NCBI RefSeq assembly: GCF_006385555.1
Contig: NZ_CP041036.1
Coordinates: 2,914,001-2,978,000, forward strand
Direction of reading: 5' to 3'
DNA from: Shewanella polaris
Lineage (GTDB): Bacteria; Pseudomonadota; Gammaproteobacteria; Enterobacterales; Shewanellaceae
DNA: 64,000 nucleotides
Position 1 is the first letter of the stretch, and every line of letters begins with the position of its first letter. Shown one piece after another: positions 1-8,503 of the stretch. The translations under genes and the position numbers were made by a program. Under the pieces are notes generated by a model, which ran no database searches, was not told the DNA's origin, and worked only from the letters and a program-made list of their open reading frames with translations.

Positions 1-812
1 GATGGCGCAACCATGTCATAGCCATCAGATGATGCACCATAACCAATAATTTCAGCATAAATCTTGGCACCACGAGCAAGTGCGTGCTCTAATTCTTCAA
101 CAACAACAATCCCGCCGCCGCCAGAGATAACAAAACCATCACGGTCAGCATCATAAGTACGAGACGCTTTTTCAGGAGTATCATTGTACTTAGTTGATAA
201 TGCACCCATGGCATCAAAGCCCATGGTTAATGTCCAATCAACTTCTTCAGCACCACCAGCAAATACCATATCTTGCTTACCCATTTGGATAAGTTCAACG
301 GCATGGCCAATACAATGAGCTGAGGTGGCACAAGCTGAACTGATTGAATAGCTCGTCCCTTTAATTTTAAACGGTGTCGCTAAGCAAGCACTTGCAGTAC
401 TAGACATAATGCGAGGCACAATATAAGGTCCTACGCGCTTAACACCTTTTTCACGAAGTGTATCTGCAGCTTGCACTTGGTTTTTAGATGACGCGCCACC
501 AGTACCAGCAATCAGTCCGACACGAAAATTAGAATATTGTTCTTCTGTTAAATTAGCATCTGTAATCGCTTCCTGCATAGCAATATAAGCATATGCAGCA
601 GCATCACCCATAAAGCGAAGTGCTTTACGATCGATATGATCAGCTGGGTTAATTTTAATATCGCCCCAAACTCTACTGCGTAATTGCATTTCTTCAAACT
701 GCTCTGAGTGAGTAATACCGCTACGACCTGCTTTCAGTGACTCAGTCACTTCTTGCTTGTTATTACCGATACTTGAAACAACACCCATTCCGGTGATCAC
801 GACTCTTTTCAT
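1..812 (-). CDS. fabB: 3-oxoacyl-[ACP] synthase I (KAS I), N-terminal two thirds; C-terminus cut by window edge
   Basis: Condensing enzyme that elongates acyl-ACP with malonyl-ACP and is needed for unsaturated fatty acid synthesis in the cytoplasm. The translation from 812 begins [12 protein letters not shown] and reads about 270 residues to the edge of the window, against about 405 in the family. The active-site cysteine lies in [11 protein letters not shown] at about residue 161, matching Cys163 of E. coli FabB. Near the edge the KAS I stretch [19 protein letters not shown] is visible. In-frame ATGs also occur at 827 and 836; 812 is chosen because it gives the usual family N-terminus. It is divergent from mnmC, as in E. 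coli. Confidence 0.95.
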   Translation of the reverse strand, partial: MKRVVITGMGVVSSIGNNKQEVTESLKAGRSGITHSEQFEEMQLRSRVWGDIKINPADHIDRKALRFMGDAAAYAYIAMQEAITDANLTEEQYSNFRVGLIAGTGGASSKNQVQAADTLREKGVKRVGPYIVPRIMSSTASACLATPFKIKGTSYSISSACATSAHCIGHAVELIQMGKQDMVFAGGAEEVDWTLTMGFDAMGALSTKYNDTPEKASRTYDADRDGFVISGGGGIVVVEELEHALARGAKIYAEIIGYGASSDGYDMVAP

Positions 813-842
813 TTTTTTGCTATCCATTTGGTACATGTCAGT

Positions 843-883
843 ACTTAATTGCGGCAATCATAGCTTCTTTAAAGCAATTAAGT
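843..883. repeat. Perfect 10-bp inverted repeat in the fabB/mnmC divergent promoter region
   Basis: ACTTAATTGC (843-852) and GCAATTAAGT (874-883) are exact reverse complements separated by 21 bp, just upstream of fabB. Position and symmetry suit an operator for a dimeric regulator or a leader hairpin. No regulator can be named from the sequence. Confidence 0.4.
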
Positions 884-944
884 GGTCAGCTTTCCATAAA
901 CACAGGTAAAATAATGCCAAGTTATCGGCCCTGAGTAAAACATT

Positions 945-3038
945 TTGAATAAAACCACTTTATTATCTGTCTCTCCCAATTTACAAGAAATGCATAGTTG
1001 TTCATTACTGGGCACCGACACTCATCAAAATAGCCTATATTCCCAACTTGTTAAACAGTATATCGACATTGTATTGCAAAGCGGTGACGGTCATGAGACT
1101 GCCACAGATAATCAACGTCATTTACTCATGCTAGGCCAATTAGGTTTCGGCGATGGCCATGAAATCATCCTATTATGGGCAGCCTTAAGAGCTATAAATA
1201 GCCATGCTTCTCTAGCTAAACAACAAACCCGAGTTCACATCAGTATATTTGAACAAACGCCTATAAACCGAAAGCTACTTGAACAAAAATGGCAACAGCA
1301 AGGACTCCTTCATTCAGATCACCCTTTAATTGATTTGACCCAAGCATTACTCAATTGCGAAATAGCGGCTATCAAAGGTTGCCAACGATTAAGTCTACAC
1401 CACAACGAATTAGTCATTGACCTATATCAAGGCTCGCCTTTAGAGCAAACTAAAACGATTGCCACACCGAAGAATAACAGAATAGCACATTGGTTTGCCC
1501 TACCTTATACGAGCCAAGTGACTCATTCGGATCATTATTTTAATCAGTATTTATTGTGGCAATATGGGCGTATCAGTCTTGATAATGCGACATTTTTTAC
1601 CGCTACCCTTGATAATAACGGTATTCCCTCTGCAATCAAAAAGCAATTGGATTTTTGTGGGTTTTCACAAACAATTCCGGCCACATCAACGGATAATATT
1701 GCTATTGCAGAACGTGAAGCTCTCAGACAACAAACACGCCAACAGTTTGCCTACAATCCAATTCCTGCAATCCAGTGTAATGACGATGGTCCCATTGCCA
1801 TTATAGGCGGGGGAATAGCTTCAGCAAGTCTGGCTTTATCATTAGCTGAGCGGGGAAAGTCGGTAATCATTTATTGTAAAGATGAACAATTAGGACAAGG
1901 TGCATCAGGTAACAAACAAGGTGCAATTTACCCTTTACTCACGCCTGAAAACAATTCACTCAGTCAGTTTTTTCAACAAGCTTTTCTCTATAGCCGGCGT
2001 CGCATTCAAGCATTAGTTGATGATGGTTATCATATTGGACATGATTGGTGTGGTGTATTACACACGGGCTTTGATCAACGTAGCCAAACAAGATTAGATA
2101 AAATTATTCATGGGCAAACGTGGCCAAGTGAGATTGCTTTTAGTGTCAATCCAAAACAAGCTACACGACTTGCTAACGTCGATATCGATAAATCAGGTTT
2201 TTATTACCCCTTGGGTGGTTGGGCTTGCCCGTTTGAATTCGCACAGGCGAGTATTGCCAAAGCACAAACATTAACCAAAGTGAGGGTAATTTATAATAGC
2301 GACATTAGCTCACTTAAATCACATTCATCTGGCTGGCAACTGTTTAGTGGCGAAAATAACAACTCCATAGCAACACATAGTCAGGTTGTTATTGCCTCAG
2401 GATCGCAACTTACTCGCTACCACCAAACAAAAAAACTGCAAATTACAGCTTTTAGGGGGCAAGTCAGTCATGTTCCCTCACAAGGTGAACTCGCACAGCT
2501 TAATACGGTTATCTGTGCCAATGGTTATCTGACACCACAACGAGATCAGTTACATTGTGTCGGTGCAAGTTACGTAAAAGATCCTAAGCATCTAGAATTT
2601 TGCTTACAAGAACAGCATGAAAATAGCCTAAAGATGCAGCAAAGCTTTCCTAACGCTAACTGGCCTAACGATATTGATGTTTCAAATAATGATGCCAGAG
2701 TTGGCGAAAGAATGGTGAGTCGAGATCATTTCCCCGTTATGGGATGTGTACCTGATGTTAAAGAGATATTTGCGCGTTATGCCGTACAGCAAAAATCTAA
2801 AGATAAACCCAGCCTATGGCAACGATACTGGCAAACTACAGCAGCACCGATTTATGAAGGGTTGTATGTATTAGGTGGATTAGGCTCGCGAGGATTAAGT
2901 TCAGGTCCACTCATTGCCGAATGCCTAGCGGCAAATCTATGCGGTGAATTGTCGCCATTAAGTTTAGATTTACAAGCACAGCTTAACCCAAACAGAATGT
3001 GGCTGCGTAAACTGCTTAAAGGCAAATCGTTGATGTGA
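945..3038 (+). CDS. mnmC: MnmC-type tRNA modification protein with intact FAD oxidase half and degenerate methyltransferase half
   Basis: MnmC is normally bifunctional: the C-terminal FAD oxidoreductase removes the carboxymethyl group from cmnm5s2U34 in tRNA and the N-terminal SAM methyltransferase then makes mnm5s2U. The C-terminal half is clear: dinucleotide motif IIGGGIASASLALSLAERG near residue 285, then GASGNKQGAIYPLL, DHDWCGV-like and LGSRGLSSGPL stretches, ending NPNRMWLRKLLKGKSL as in E. coli. The N-terminal half is unusual: the SAM loop GFGTGLNFL is replaced by GFGDGHEIIL, and the catalytic WFLDGFAPAKNP region reads WFALPYTSQVTH, without the Asp. The start is TTG at 945; an in-frame stop lies at 936-938 and the first internal ATG is at 990. 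At 697 aa it is slightly longer than the E. coli enzyme (668). Confidence 0.88.
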   Translation: MNKTTLLSVSPNLQEMHSCSLLGTDTHQNSLYSQLVKQYIDIVLQSGDGHETATDNQRHLLMLGQLGFGDGHEIILLWAALRAINSHASLAKQQTRVHISIFEQTPINRKLLEQKWQQQGLLHSDHPLIDLTQALLNCEIAAIKGCQRLSLHHNELVIDLYQGSPLEQTKTIATPKNNRIAHWFALPYTSQVTHSDHYFNQYLLWQYGRISLDNATFFTATLDNNGIPSAIKKQLDFCGFSQTIPATSTDNIAIAEREALRQQTRQQFAYNPIPAIQCNDDGPIAIIGGGIASASLALSLAERGKSVIIYCKDEQLGQGASGNKQGAIYPLLTPENNSLSQFFQQAFLYSRRRIQALVDDGYHIGHDWCGVLHTGFDQRSQTRLDKIIHGQTWPSEIAFSVNPKQATRLANVDIDKSGFYYPLGGWACPFEFAQASIAKAQTLTKVRVIYNSDISSLKSHSSGWQLFSGENNNSIATHSQVVIASGSQLTRYHQTKKLQITAFRGQVSHVPSQGELAQLNTVICANGYLTPQRDQLHCVGASYVKDPKHLEFCLQEQHENSLKMQQSFPNANWPNDIDVSNNDARVGERMVSRDHFPVMGCVPDVKEIFARYAVQQKSKDKPSLWQRYWQTTAAPIYEGLYVLGGLGSRGLSSGPLIAECLAANLCGELSPLSLDLQAQLNPNRMWLRKLLKGKSLM

Positions 3039-3047
3039 ACCACAGAT

Positions 3048-3063
3048 AAAAGCTAGCTTTTTA
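3048..3063 (+). terminator. Weak candidate terminator downstream of mnmC
   Basis: AAAAGCTAGCTTTT is a palindrome ten bases after the mnmC stop, and its 3' arm runs into TTTTTA. The stem is short and the loop is tight, so this is a weak candidate. Confidence 0.3.
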
Positions 3064-3146
3064 TTTCCAAAAGCAAAAAGTTACATCGCTATAAGCACTC
3101 ATCAAAAGAGGGATTGAAATAGCAATGTACAAAAAGAAGGAAAATA

Positions 3147-3233
3147 ATGATTACCTATAAACGCGGAGCGATGGTCAAGTGTTATTGTCCTTGCTTGAGC
3201 AATTTGTTATACGCAATTATCACCTCAACATGA
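3147..3233 (+). other. 28-codon ORF with a strong ribosome binding site, possibly the start of a truncated gene
   Basis: AAGAAGGAAAATA precedes an ATG at 3147, an excellent Shine-Dalgarno arrangement. The reading frame begins MITYKRGAMVK and then runs antisense into the end of the acyltransferase gene at 3182, stopping at 3231-3233. Only the first 11 to 12 codons lie outside that gene. It may be the start of a gene cut off when the EPS locus was installed, a leader peptide, or chance. No family is recognised. Confidence 0.25.
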
Positions 3234-4279
3234 ATGCTCTGCACTTTAACGATAACTTTATAAAGAGTATTCATAAATAATGCTTTCCATACATTAGAAA
3301 ACCGCACTTCGATAACTTTATGCATAAAATATGCAACTGATAAAACAATTGATATTGTTAGAATATAAATAAATATTTTATTTTCTTCTGTGGCATATCT
3401 TGAAATGAACATATATCCAAAGTGAGCATGAATTAAATAGACTGGATATGTTAATGCACCAAGTGTTTTTGAAAATGGAAGCGTTAATAATTGAGCCTTT
3501 TTTGTATTTTGAAAAATAAAAAAAGCAAAGAAACTAATAATAATTAAGCCTACAATATATTCTGAAAAATTCACTCCCATCAACTCTGATTTTGATGCTG
3601 CTATATCTATTGAGTACAATAAACATAAAACAAAAGATATCATGGTTGATAGTATATTTTTCAACGACTTATTTAATTGTAACATTGCAAATAAAGCCCC
3701 TGCTGAAAAATAGGAGAAATACCCTCCTAGATACGGAAGATAATCATAACCAGTGATATAAGCAGCAAGCATTGCAACAGGCCATAACATAAATAACAGA
3801 TTTAATTTTTTTTGCAAACCTATCATCAGTATAAAGAAAACGAGAAAGTAAAACTTTATTTCATATACTAAAGTCCAGTACACTCCGTCAACATGATCAA
3901 TATCTAAGTAATTTTGTAATAATGTAAAATTAACAACTATTTGGCTCGGATATACTGACATTAAATCGCCACCCCAAAAAAATGCAAATAAGGAGGTGAA
4001 AATAACGGCAAACCAATATGAAGGATAAAGTCGCGTCGCTCTAGAAACGGCAAACTGAGCAGGTGTTCTATTTCTAGCAGAATGAAATATTACAAAACCA
4101 CTAATCATAAAAAACAATTCAACGCCAAGGTAGCCATATTTAGTGAAATCAATAATCGAATCAACATGGTTTATTGAATCAATTTTTCCATTGGCCATAC
4201 CATTAAAAGTATAGTGAAATAAAATAACAATTATGGCCGCGAAAAAACGCCCATAATCTAACAATTCTAATCTTCTCAT
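3182..4279 (-). CDS. Acyltransferase-3 family membrane protein (OafA/ExoZ-like), probable EPS O-acyltransferase
   Basis: Integral membrane acyltransferases of this family transfer acetyl or other acyl groups to sugars of surface polysaccharides. The N-terminus carries the family signature: Arg in LLDYGRFFAA followed about ten residues later by the catalytic-type His in ILFHYTFNG. About ten hydrophobic segments follow over 365 residues, and the motif GYLGVELFFMISGFVIF is typical. It lies at the downstream end of the minus-strand EPS locus, 474 bp after galU, and is AT-rich like the glycosyltransferase block. By position and family it probably decorates the EPS, in the way ExoZ acetylates succinoglycan. 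The exact acyl donor cannot be read. No strong ribosome binding site precedes the ATG. Confidence 0.85.
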   Translation of the reverse strand: MRRLELLDYGRFFAAIIVILFHYTFNGMANGKIDSINHVDSIIDFTKYGYLGVELFFMISGFVIFHSARNRTPAQFAVSRATRLYPSYWFAVIFTSLFAFFWGGDLMSVYPSQIVVNFTLLQNYLDIDHVDGVYWTLVYEIKFYFLVFFILMIGLQKKLNLLFMLWPVAMLAAYITGYDYLPYLGGYFSYFSAGALFAMLQLNKSLKNILSTMISFVLCLLYSIDIAASKSELMGVNFSEYIVGLIIISFFAFFIFQNTKKAQLLTLPFSKTLGALTYPVYLIHAHFGYMFISRYATEENKIFIYILTISIVLSVAYFMHKVIEVRFSNVWKALFMNTLYKVIVKVQSIHVEVIIAYNKLLKQGQ

Positions 4280-4753
4280 CTGAAATATACTCTAATGATA
4301 GCTTTAGCGTATAACGCCCGCAGCTAGGGAATTACAAGATAGTCCCTGTGTATTTCTAAATAATAGATATACATGGTGCTATTAGATTTAATCTATTTCG
4401 CTAAAAATAACTAAATTCAACACCTTGCATGATATCAATCTATTACACGATTTAATCAAAAAAATGCCTTCACTCATTAAAAATAATTTCAAGAAAGCCT
4501 TAGCACTCTAATGATGACTGCGGTGTTACTGCTCGATGATAATCAACTATCACTCAAACCAAAATATCACTGAAACGGGTACATACCGCTGGTAACCTCA
4601 TATTATAACGGGATCCACCAGCGCCACCCGATATGTCATCCCTGTAAAGCTTAAGCCTAGATCTTGGCTTAAGCTTTACTACCAAATGTGAAGTATGGTT
4701 TCTCAACAATTAACACTCGGAATAACGGTATAGAGAAAAAACAAAGCTAATGA
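4280..4753. other. 474-bp intergenic stretch between galU and the acyltransferase gene
   Basis: No convincing ORF was found on either strand. It contains the hairpin at 4644-4679 (listed separately) and presumably the promoter of the minus-strand acyltransferase gene. A stretch near 4310 reads TAACGCCCGC, which recalls integron attC ends, but no partner core site was found. Confidence 0.5.
4644..4679 (-). terminator. Perfect 14-bp stem hairpin 74 bp after galU
   Basis: GTAAAGCTTAAGCC (4644-4657) and GGCTTAAGCTTTAC (4666-4679) are exact reverse complements around an 8-nt loop. It lies just past the end of the galU-terminated operon and could end transcription or stabilise the 3' end. There is no U-tract on either strand, so a classical intrinsic terminator is not established. 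Confidence 0.35.
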
Positions 4754-5644
4754 CTACCTATACTCTTCCAGCAAACCAGCGAGTTCTTTCTTAAAGCCAC
4801 TACCCAATTTTGGATCGCGCAAACCGTATTCAACAAAGGCTTTCATGTAGCCTAGCTTGTCGCCACAATCGTGTGACTTACCAGTCATATTAAAAGCTTC
4901 GACAGTGTCAGACTCTATCAACATATCAATAGCATCGGTTAACTGAATTTCATCCCCTGCACCAGGTAACGTTCTCGCAAGTAAATCCCAAATTTTTTCA
5001 GACAATACATAACGGCCGACAACGGCTAAGTTAGACGGTGCTTGTCCAATTTCAGGCTTTTCAACCATATTAAATATTTTAGTCGAATCACCAGGATTAA
5101 TCGTTTCACCACCGCAATCGGCAATACCATATTTATTGACTTGATCATCAGGTACTGGCGCAACCATAATTTGACTCGCTTTAGATTCGCGATATCGAAT
5201 TAACATCGAAGCTAAATTTTCGGTGCGTTGATCTGCAGAATACGAATCTAAAATCACATCTGGAAGCACTACTGCAAATGGGTTATCACCAATACATGGC
5301 TTAGCACATAAAATAGCATGCCCAAGACCTTTAGCTTCTCCTTGGCGTACATGCATAATAGTGACATTTTTAGGACAAATAGCCTGCACTTCATGCAATA
5401 ACTGACGCTTAACACGTTTCTCAAGTGTCGACTCTAACTCGTAAGATTTATCAAAGTGGTTTTCAATAGCATTTTTACTGGCATGAGTCACCAAAACGAT
5501 TTCTTTAATCCCTGCACTAACACATTCGTCGACAATGTATTGAATCAATGGTTTATCCACCAAAGGCAACATTTCTTTTGGGATTGCTTTTGTGGCAGGC
5601 AACATACGCGTACCCAAACCGGCAACAGGAATAACAACTTTCAT
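4754..5644 (-). CDS. galU: UTP-glucose-1-phosphate uridylyltransferase
   Basis: Makes UDP-glucose from UTP and glucose-1-phosphate, supplying the nucleotide sugar for EPS, LPS and glycans. The 296-residue protein follows E. coli GalU along its length: nucleotide-binding [18 protein letters not shown] near residues 8-25, then VILPDVIL-type, VEKP, GRYVLS and [13 protein letters not shown] stretches. It is the last gene of the long minus-strand EPS run, 50 bp after the Wzy-like gene. This matches the role of ExoN in succinoglycan loci, so the copy is probably dedicated to EPS precursor supply. It may also serve the whole cell, since no other copy is visible here. Confidence 0.95.
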   Translation of the reverse strand: MKVVIPVAGLGTRMLPATKAIPKEMLPLVDKPLIQYIVDECVSAGIKEIVLVTHASKNAIENHFDKSYELESTLEKRVKRQLLHEVQAICPKNVTIMHVRQGEAKGLGHAILCAKPCIGDNPFAVVLPDVILDSYSADQRTENLASMLIRYRESKASQIMVAPVPDDQVNKYGIADCGGETINPGDSTKIFNMVEKPEIGQAPSNLAVVGRYVLSEKIWDLLARTLPGAGDEIQLTDAIDMLIESDTVEAFNMTGKSHDCGDKLGYMKAFVEYGLRDPKLGSGFKKELAGLLEEYR

Positions 5645-5694
5645 AAATATCCTTATTTAGCTAACGCTAAAACTAAAGTGACAAAATTAAAAAA

Positions 5695-7077
5695 CTAAAA
5701 TGGATTAAGCGCAGACTTCGTTTGCGCAGTGTCAGCAGGTAAATAACGTACTAACCAACATAAGGTTAAAATGGTTAAAAATAATAAAGTATTAGAGGGG
5801 GACTGCAGATGAAAGTCGACAGAAACATGCAACAACATGTGCACTATTGCCATTGCACAACCAAATGCGACGCCCTTGTAAAGTTTATTGTGACGTAAAT
5901 ACATAGTTCGACAAGCTAACCAAAATGAATAAAGTACCCATAAACCTAATATCAATGTCATTACCAGACCATACTCAAGGACAAACTGTATATATTCGTT
6001 ATGAGCATGGTCGTAAAAACCAGAATAAAACTGTGGTTGGTATTGCGGGAATACAGTATAAAAACTTCCACCACCAGTACCAGTAAACAGATGTTCTTGA
6101 ATAATAGGAAGGCTATCAATAACTACTTCATCTCGAGTTTCTGAGGCAAAAGAGGTGTCATTGAGGCGCTGCTTAACTTTCTCAACGCCAAAAATAGAAC
6201 CCACAATCAATAAATCCAGAATAAAAATACTCACAACTAAAGGCTTAAACAAGGTTGCAGGACGACGATAAATAAACATCGACAACAGCGATACGGCGCC
6301 CAGAGAGGTAAAAAAACCGGCATTTCCCATACGCGACCGACTTAAGATTAAGCCAATAATCATGATCACTATTGCTAAACGTAAAATGAGTTTTCGACTG
6401 AATAATGTCGATAACAAATCAATTAACATCCCACGTAAATCGAACTCTTTTTTGGTTGTTTTTAATTCTGATAATAGCCAGCCAAAGGCAATAGAAAGAC
6501 ATAATGCTAGATAATTAGCAAAATGATTTTGATACACAAACGATCCACGGGCCCTATCACCATCGTGATAACCAAAAATAGGTGATACTTCAAGCTGCAA
6601 CAAATTGAGTAAAGTGCCATAAAAAGCCTGTAAACAACCAGAAATAATGATGGCAATCAACAACCAACGTAATGCTTTAGCTTGCTGACAATATTGACTC
6701 ACTAATAAAATAAACAGGGCATAACAAAAGGTCTTAAGTAATTGCTGTGCCGTCTGATATGGGTCAACAGTATCAATTAGCGGTATCCAATTAAATAATT
6801 GCATACACAAGTAGGCCTGCATTAATACTATGGGTAACAACAGCTTTTTTTGCCACTCGTGACGAAGTAATAACGCATCATGTTTAAAACAATATGCAAC
6901 ATGCGCAACAGCTAATGTAATAATAACAAATTCTAAAATCGCCAATGCCCAAATTCGATTACTACCTAATGGAATAGGCATCCAAATAATAACTGCACAT
7001 AACGCTAACAACATAAAACGATTAAATAACCCAAAAGGCATCGTCGGATGGGAAATTCTATTATCCATTAGCGGCAC
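5695..7077 (-). CDS. O-antigen ligase/polymerase (Wzy_C-type) membrane protein of the EPS export block
   Basis: Polytopic inner-membrane protein of 460 aa with about eleven hydrophobic segments. The large periplasmic loop carries GTGGGSFYTVFPQYQ and DHAHNEYIQFVLEYG, the signature of the Wzy/WaaL superfamily, which polymerises or ligates undecaprenyl-linked glycans. It overlaps the VpsP-like gene by 10 bp and sits at the VpsQ position of a vps-II-like block. Since a second Wzy-like protein is encoded at 23061-24287, this one may be a ligase or an auxiliary polymerase. The family assignment is firm; the exact reaction is inference. Confidence 0.85.
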   Translation of the reverse strand: MPLMDNRISHPTMPFGLFNRFMLLALCAVIIWMPIPLGSNRIWALAILEFVIITLAVAHVAYCFKHDALLLRHEWQKKLLLPIVLMQAYLCMQLFNWIPLIDTVDPYQTAQQLLKTFCYALFILLVSQYCQQAKALRWLLIAIIISGCLQAFYGTLLNLLQLEVSPIFGYHDGDRARGSFVYQNHFANYLALCLSIAFGWLLSELKTTKKEFDLRGMLIDLLSTLFSRKLILRLAIVIMIIGLILSRSRMGNAGFFTSLGAVSLLSMFIYRRPATLFKPLVVSIFILDLLIVGSIFGVEKVKQRLNDTSFASETRDEVVIDSLPIIQEHLFTGTGGGSFYTVFPQYQPQFYSGFYDHAHNEYIQFVLEYGLVMTLILGLWVLYSFWLACRTMYLRHNKLYKGVAFGCAMAIVHMLLHVSVDFHLQSPSNTLLFLTILTLCWLVRYLPADTAQTKSALNPF

Positions 7078-7766
7078 ATATCCAGTTTAATCCATTTATT
7101 AACGTCACCACTAACGGGCGTTGCATAAGCAAAATAAGTACAGATCACAGGGGTTAATTTATACTTCAAAGCCAGCGTTTTAAGATCGATAAACATTTCC
7201 CAATTAGCACTAGCTGCAATATAAGCGCTACTAAATACTTTTTGCTTTTGGGCCATGGTTAAACTAGGCCAATAAGCAAAACCAATTGCTAAAGTTTGAT
7301 GTAACACTTCTGGAGCATATGGACCATAATGCAAGGCTTGCTCTAAATACGGCCAAGCTTGCACAATATCTTTCTGGATAAAAGCTAAATTGTACGCATA
7401 ATCGCTGTAAGCATTTGGCCAGCTAGGTCGCAGAGTAATTGCATCCAAATACAGTTGATTAAACACTATAATATTCGGTTCTGCTTGTTGCGAAAACACC
7501 CCCCACTCCATTACTTTGGCTAGCGTTAACAAATAATGAGGGTTTTTGTCGTCAACACTAAAAGCATAATCAGCAGCCAATAATGCATTAGCATATTGTA
7601 ACGATGTAGGTTTTGTACCTTGTTGCCATTGGTCAATATAAAAACGCGACTTAAAATGATATGCATTGGCTAAGCCCTTTTGCATCAACATGGGCAGTAA
7701 GCTTAACAATGCAAATATCATTAATGCGTAAACCATCATGCGAGGAGACAACTTTACCCATGTCAT
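7068..7766 (-). CDS. VpsP-like EPS accessory protein with one N-terminal membrane anchor
   Basis: A 232-aa protein with one hydrophobic segment at about residues 9-28 (MMVYALMIFALLSLLPMLM) and a remainder that should be periplasmic. The helical body, with stretches such as YANALLAADYAFSVDD and EQALHYGPYAPEVLHQ, suggests tetratricopeptide-like repeats. It overlaps the phosphatase gene by one base upstream and the Wzy-like gene by 10 bp downstream, so translation is probably coupled. Position between the tyrosine kinase block and the Wzy-like gene matches Vibrio vpsP. A scaffold role in polymer assembly is inferred; no catalytic motif is visible. Confidence 0.6.
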   Translation of the reverse strand: MTWVKLSPRMMVYALMIFALLSLLPMLMQKGLANAYHFKSRFYIDQWQQGTKPTSLQYANALLAADYAFSVDDKNPHYLLTLAKVMEWGVFSQQAEPNIIVFNQLYLDAITLRPSWPNAYSDYAYNLAFIQKDIVQAWPYLEQALHYGPYAPEVLHQTLAIGFAYWPSLTMAQKQKVFSSAYIAASANWEMFIDLKTLALKYKLTPVICTYFAYATPVSGDVNKWIKLDMCR

Positions 7767-8503
7767 TAATCACCGCACTCCGCAAATAGTGCATTAGAAA
7801 TATTATCTGGCACCAACGTCGTTAACGCATATGCATATTCTTGGCTAGTCAACTCTGTCACTATATTACTGGCTTGCATCAACTTTGGAGGACGGCGGTT
7901 TAATGAATGACAATCAGAAGCCATAATGGAATAAAGCTTTTGTTTAATAAAAAATTCACTCAATTTTTGTGGGCCTGGCCCCATGTCGCCAATTAATGAC
8001 GCTGCGGTTAACTGAAATAAACAACCAGATCGAACAAAAGGGTTTATCCGTTCAGGGTGAGATTGTAATTCTCGGTTACGTTCAGGATGAGCAATCATAG
8101 GTAATACATTCCTTTCCAATAACCAACTAATCAACTTGTCTGTACCAGGAGGGATGTGACTACTAGGCAGCTCTAACAGCAACACATCTTTTTGCTGATA
8201 ACGGCCTAGAAAAGGCAATTGTTGTTGTTCAATAAACAGCATGATTTCTGGCGTAATTCTTACCTCTGCGGCAGTGCGTATTTGCACATCTAAACTGGTT
8301 AATGCCAACGCCTCACATAACACGTCATAAGCCTTATTAATTGACTGCAAATTGTTGTTAAAAATGCCCAAATGAATATGAGGTGTGGCGACCATACGTG
8401 ATACCCCTTGCTCAACAGCGAGCGCCACTAGACCAATGGCTTCATCAATAGATTTTGCCCCATCATCAAGATTGGGTAAGATATGGCAATGTAAATCAAT
8501 CAT
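7766..8503 (-). CDS. PHP-type protein-tyrosine phosphatase (CpsB/YwqE family)
   Basis: Metal-dependent phosphatase that dephosphorylates the bacterial tyrosine kinase controlling polymer length and export. The 245-residue protein shows the PHP metal-site series: DLHCHILPNLDDG at residues 3-15, VATPHIH near 39, MIAHPERN near 137 and ASDCHSL near 196. It overlaps the Wzc-type kinase gene by 4 bp, so the pair is probably co-translated. CpsB/YwqE enzymes are best known from Gram-positive bacteria, whereas many Gram-negative EPS loci use a low-molecular-weight Wzb phosphatase, which is absent here. Confidence 0.9.
   Translation of the reverse strand: MIDLHCHILPNLDDGAKSIDEAIGLVALAVEQGVSRMVATPHIHLGIFNNNLQSINKAYDVLCEALALTSLDVQIRTAAEVRITPEIMLFIEQQQLPFLGRYQQKDVLLLELPSSHIPPGTDKLISWLLERNVLPMIAHPERNRELQSHPERINPFVRSGCLFQLTAASLIGDMGPGPQKLSEFFIKQKLYSIMASDCHSLNRRPPKLMQASNIVTELTSQEYAYALTTLVPDNISNALFAECGD

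Noticed and set aside
4308..4330. TAACGCCCGC stretch resembling the end of an integron attC site
   Set aside because: No partner GTTRRRY core or attC-like fold was found within a fitting distance, and there is no integrase or cassette array.
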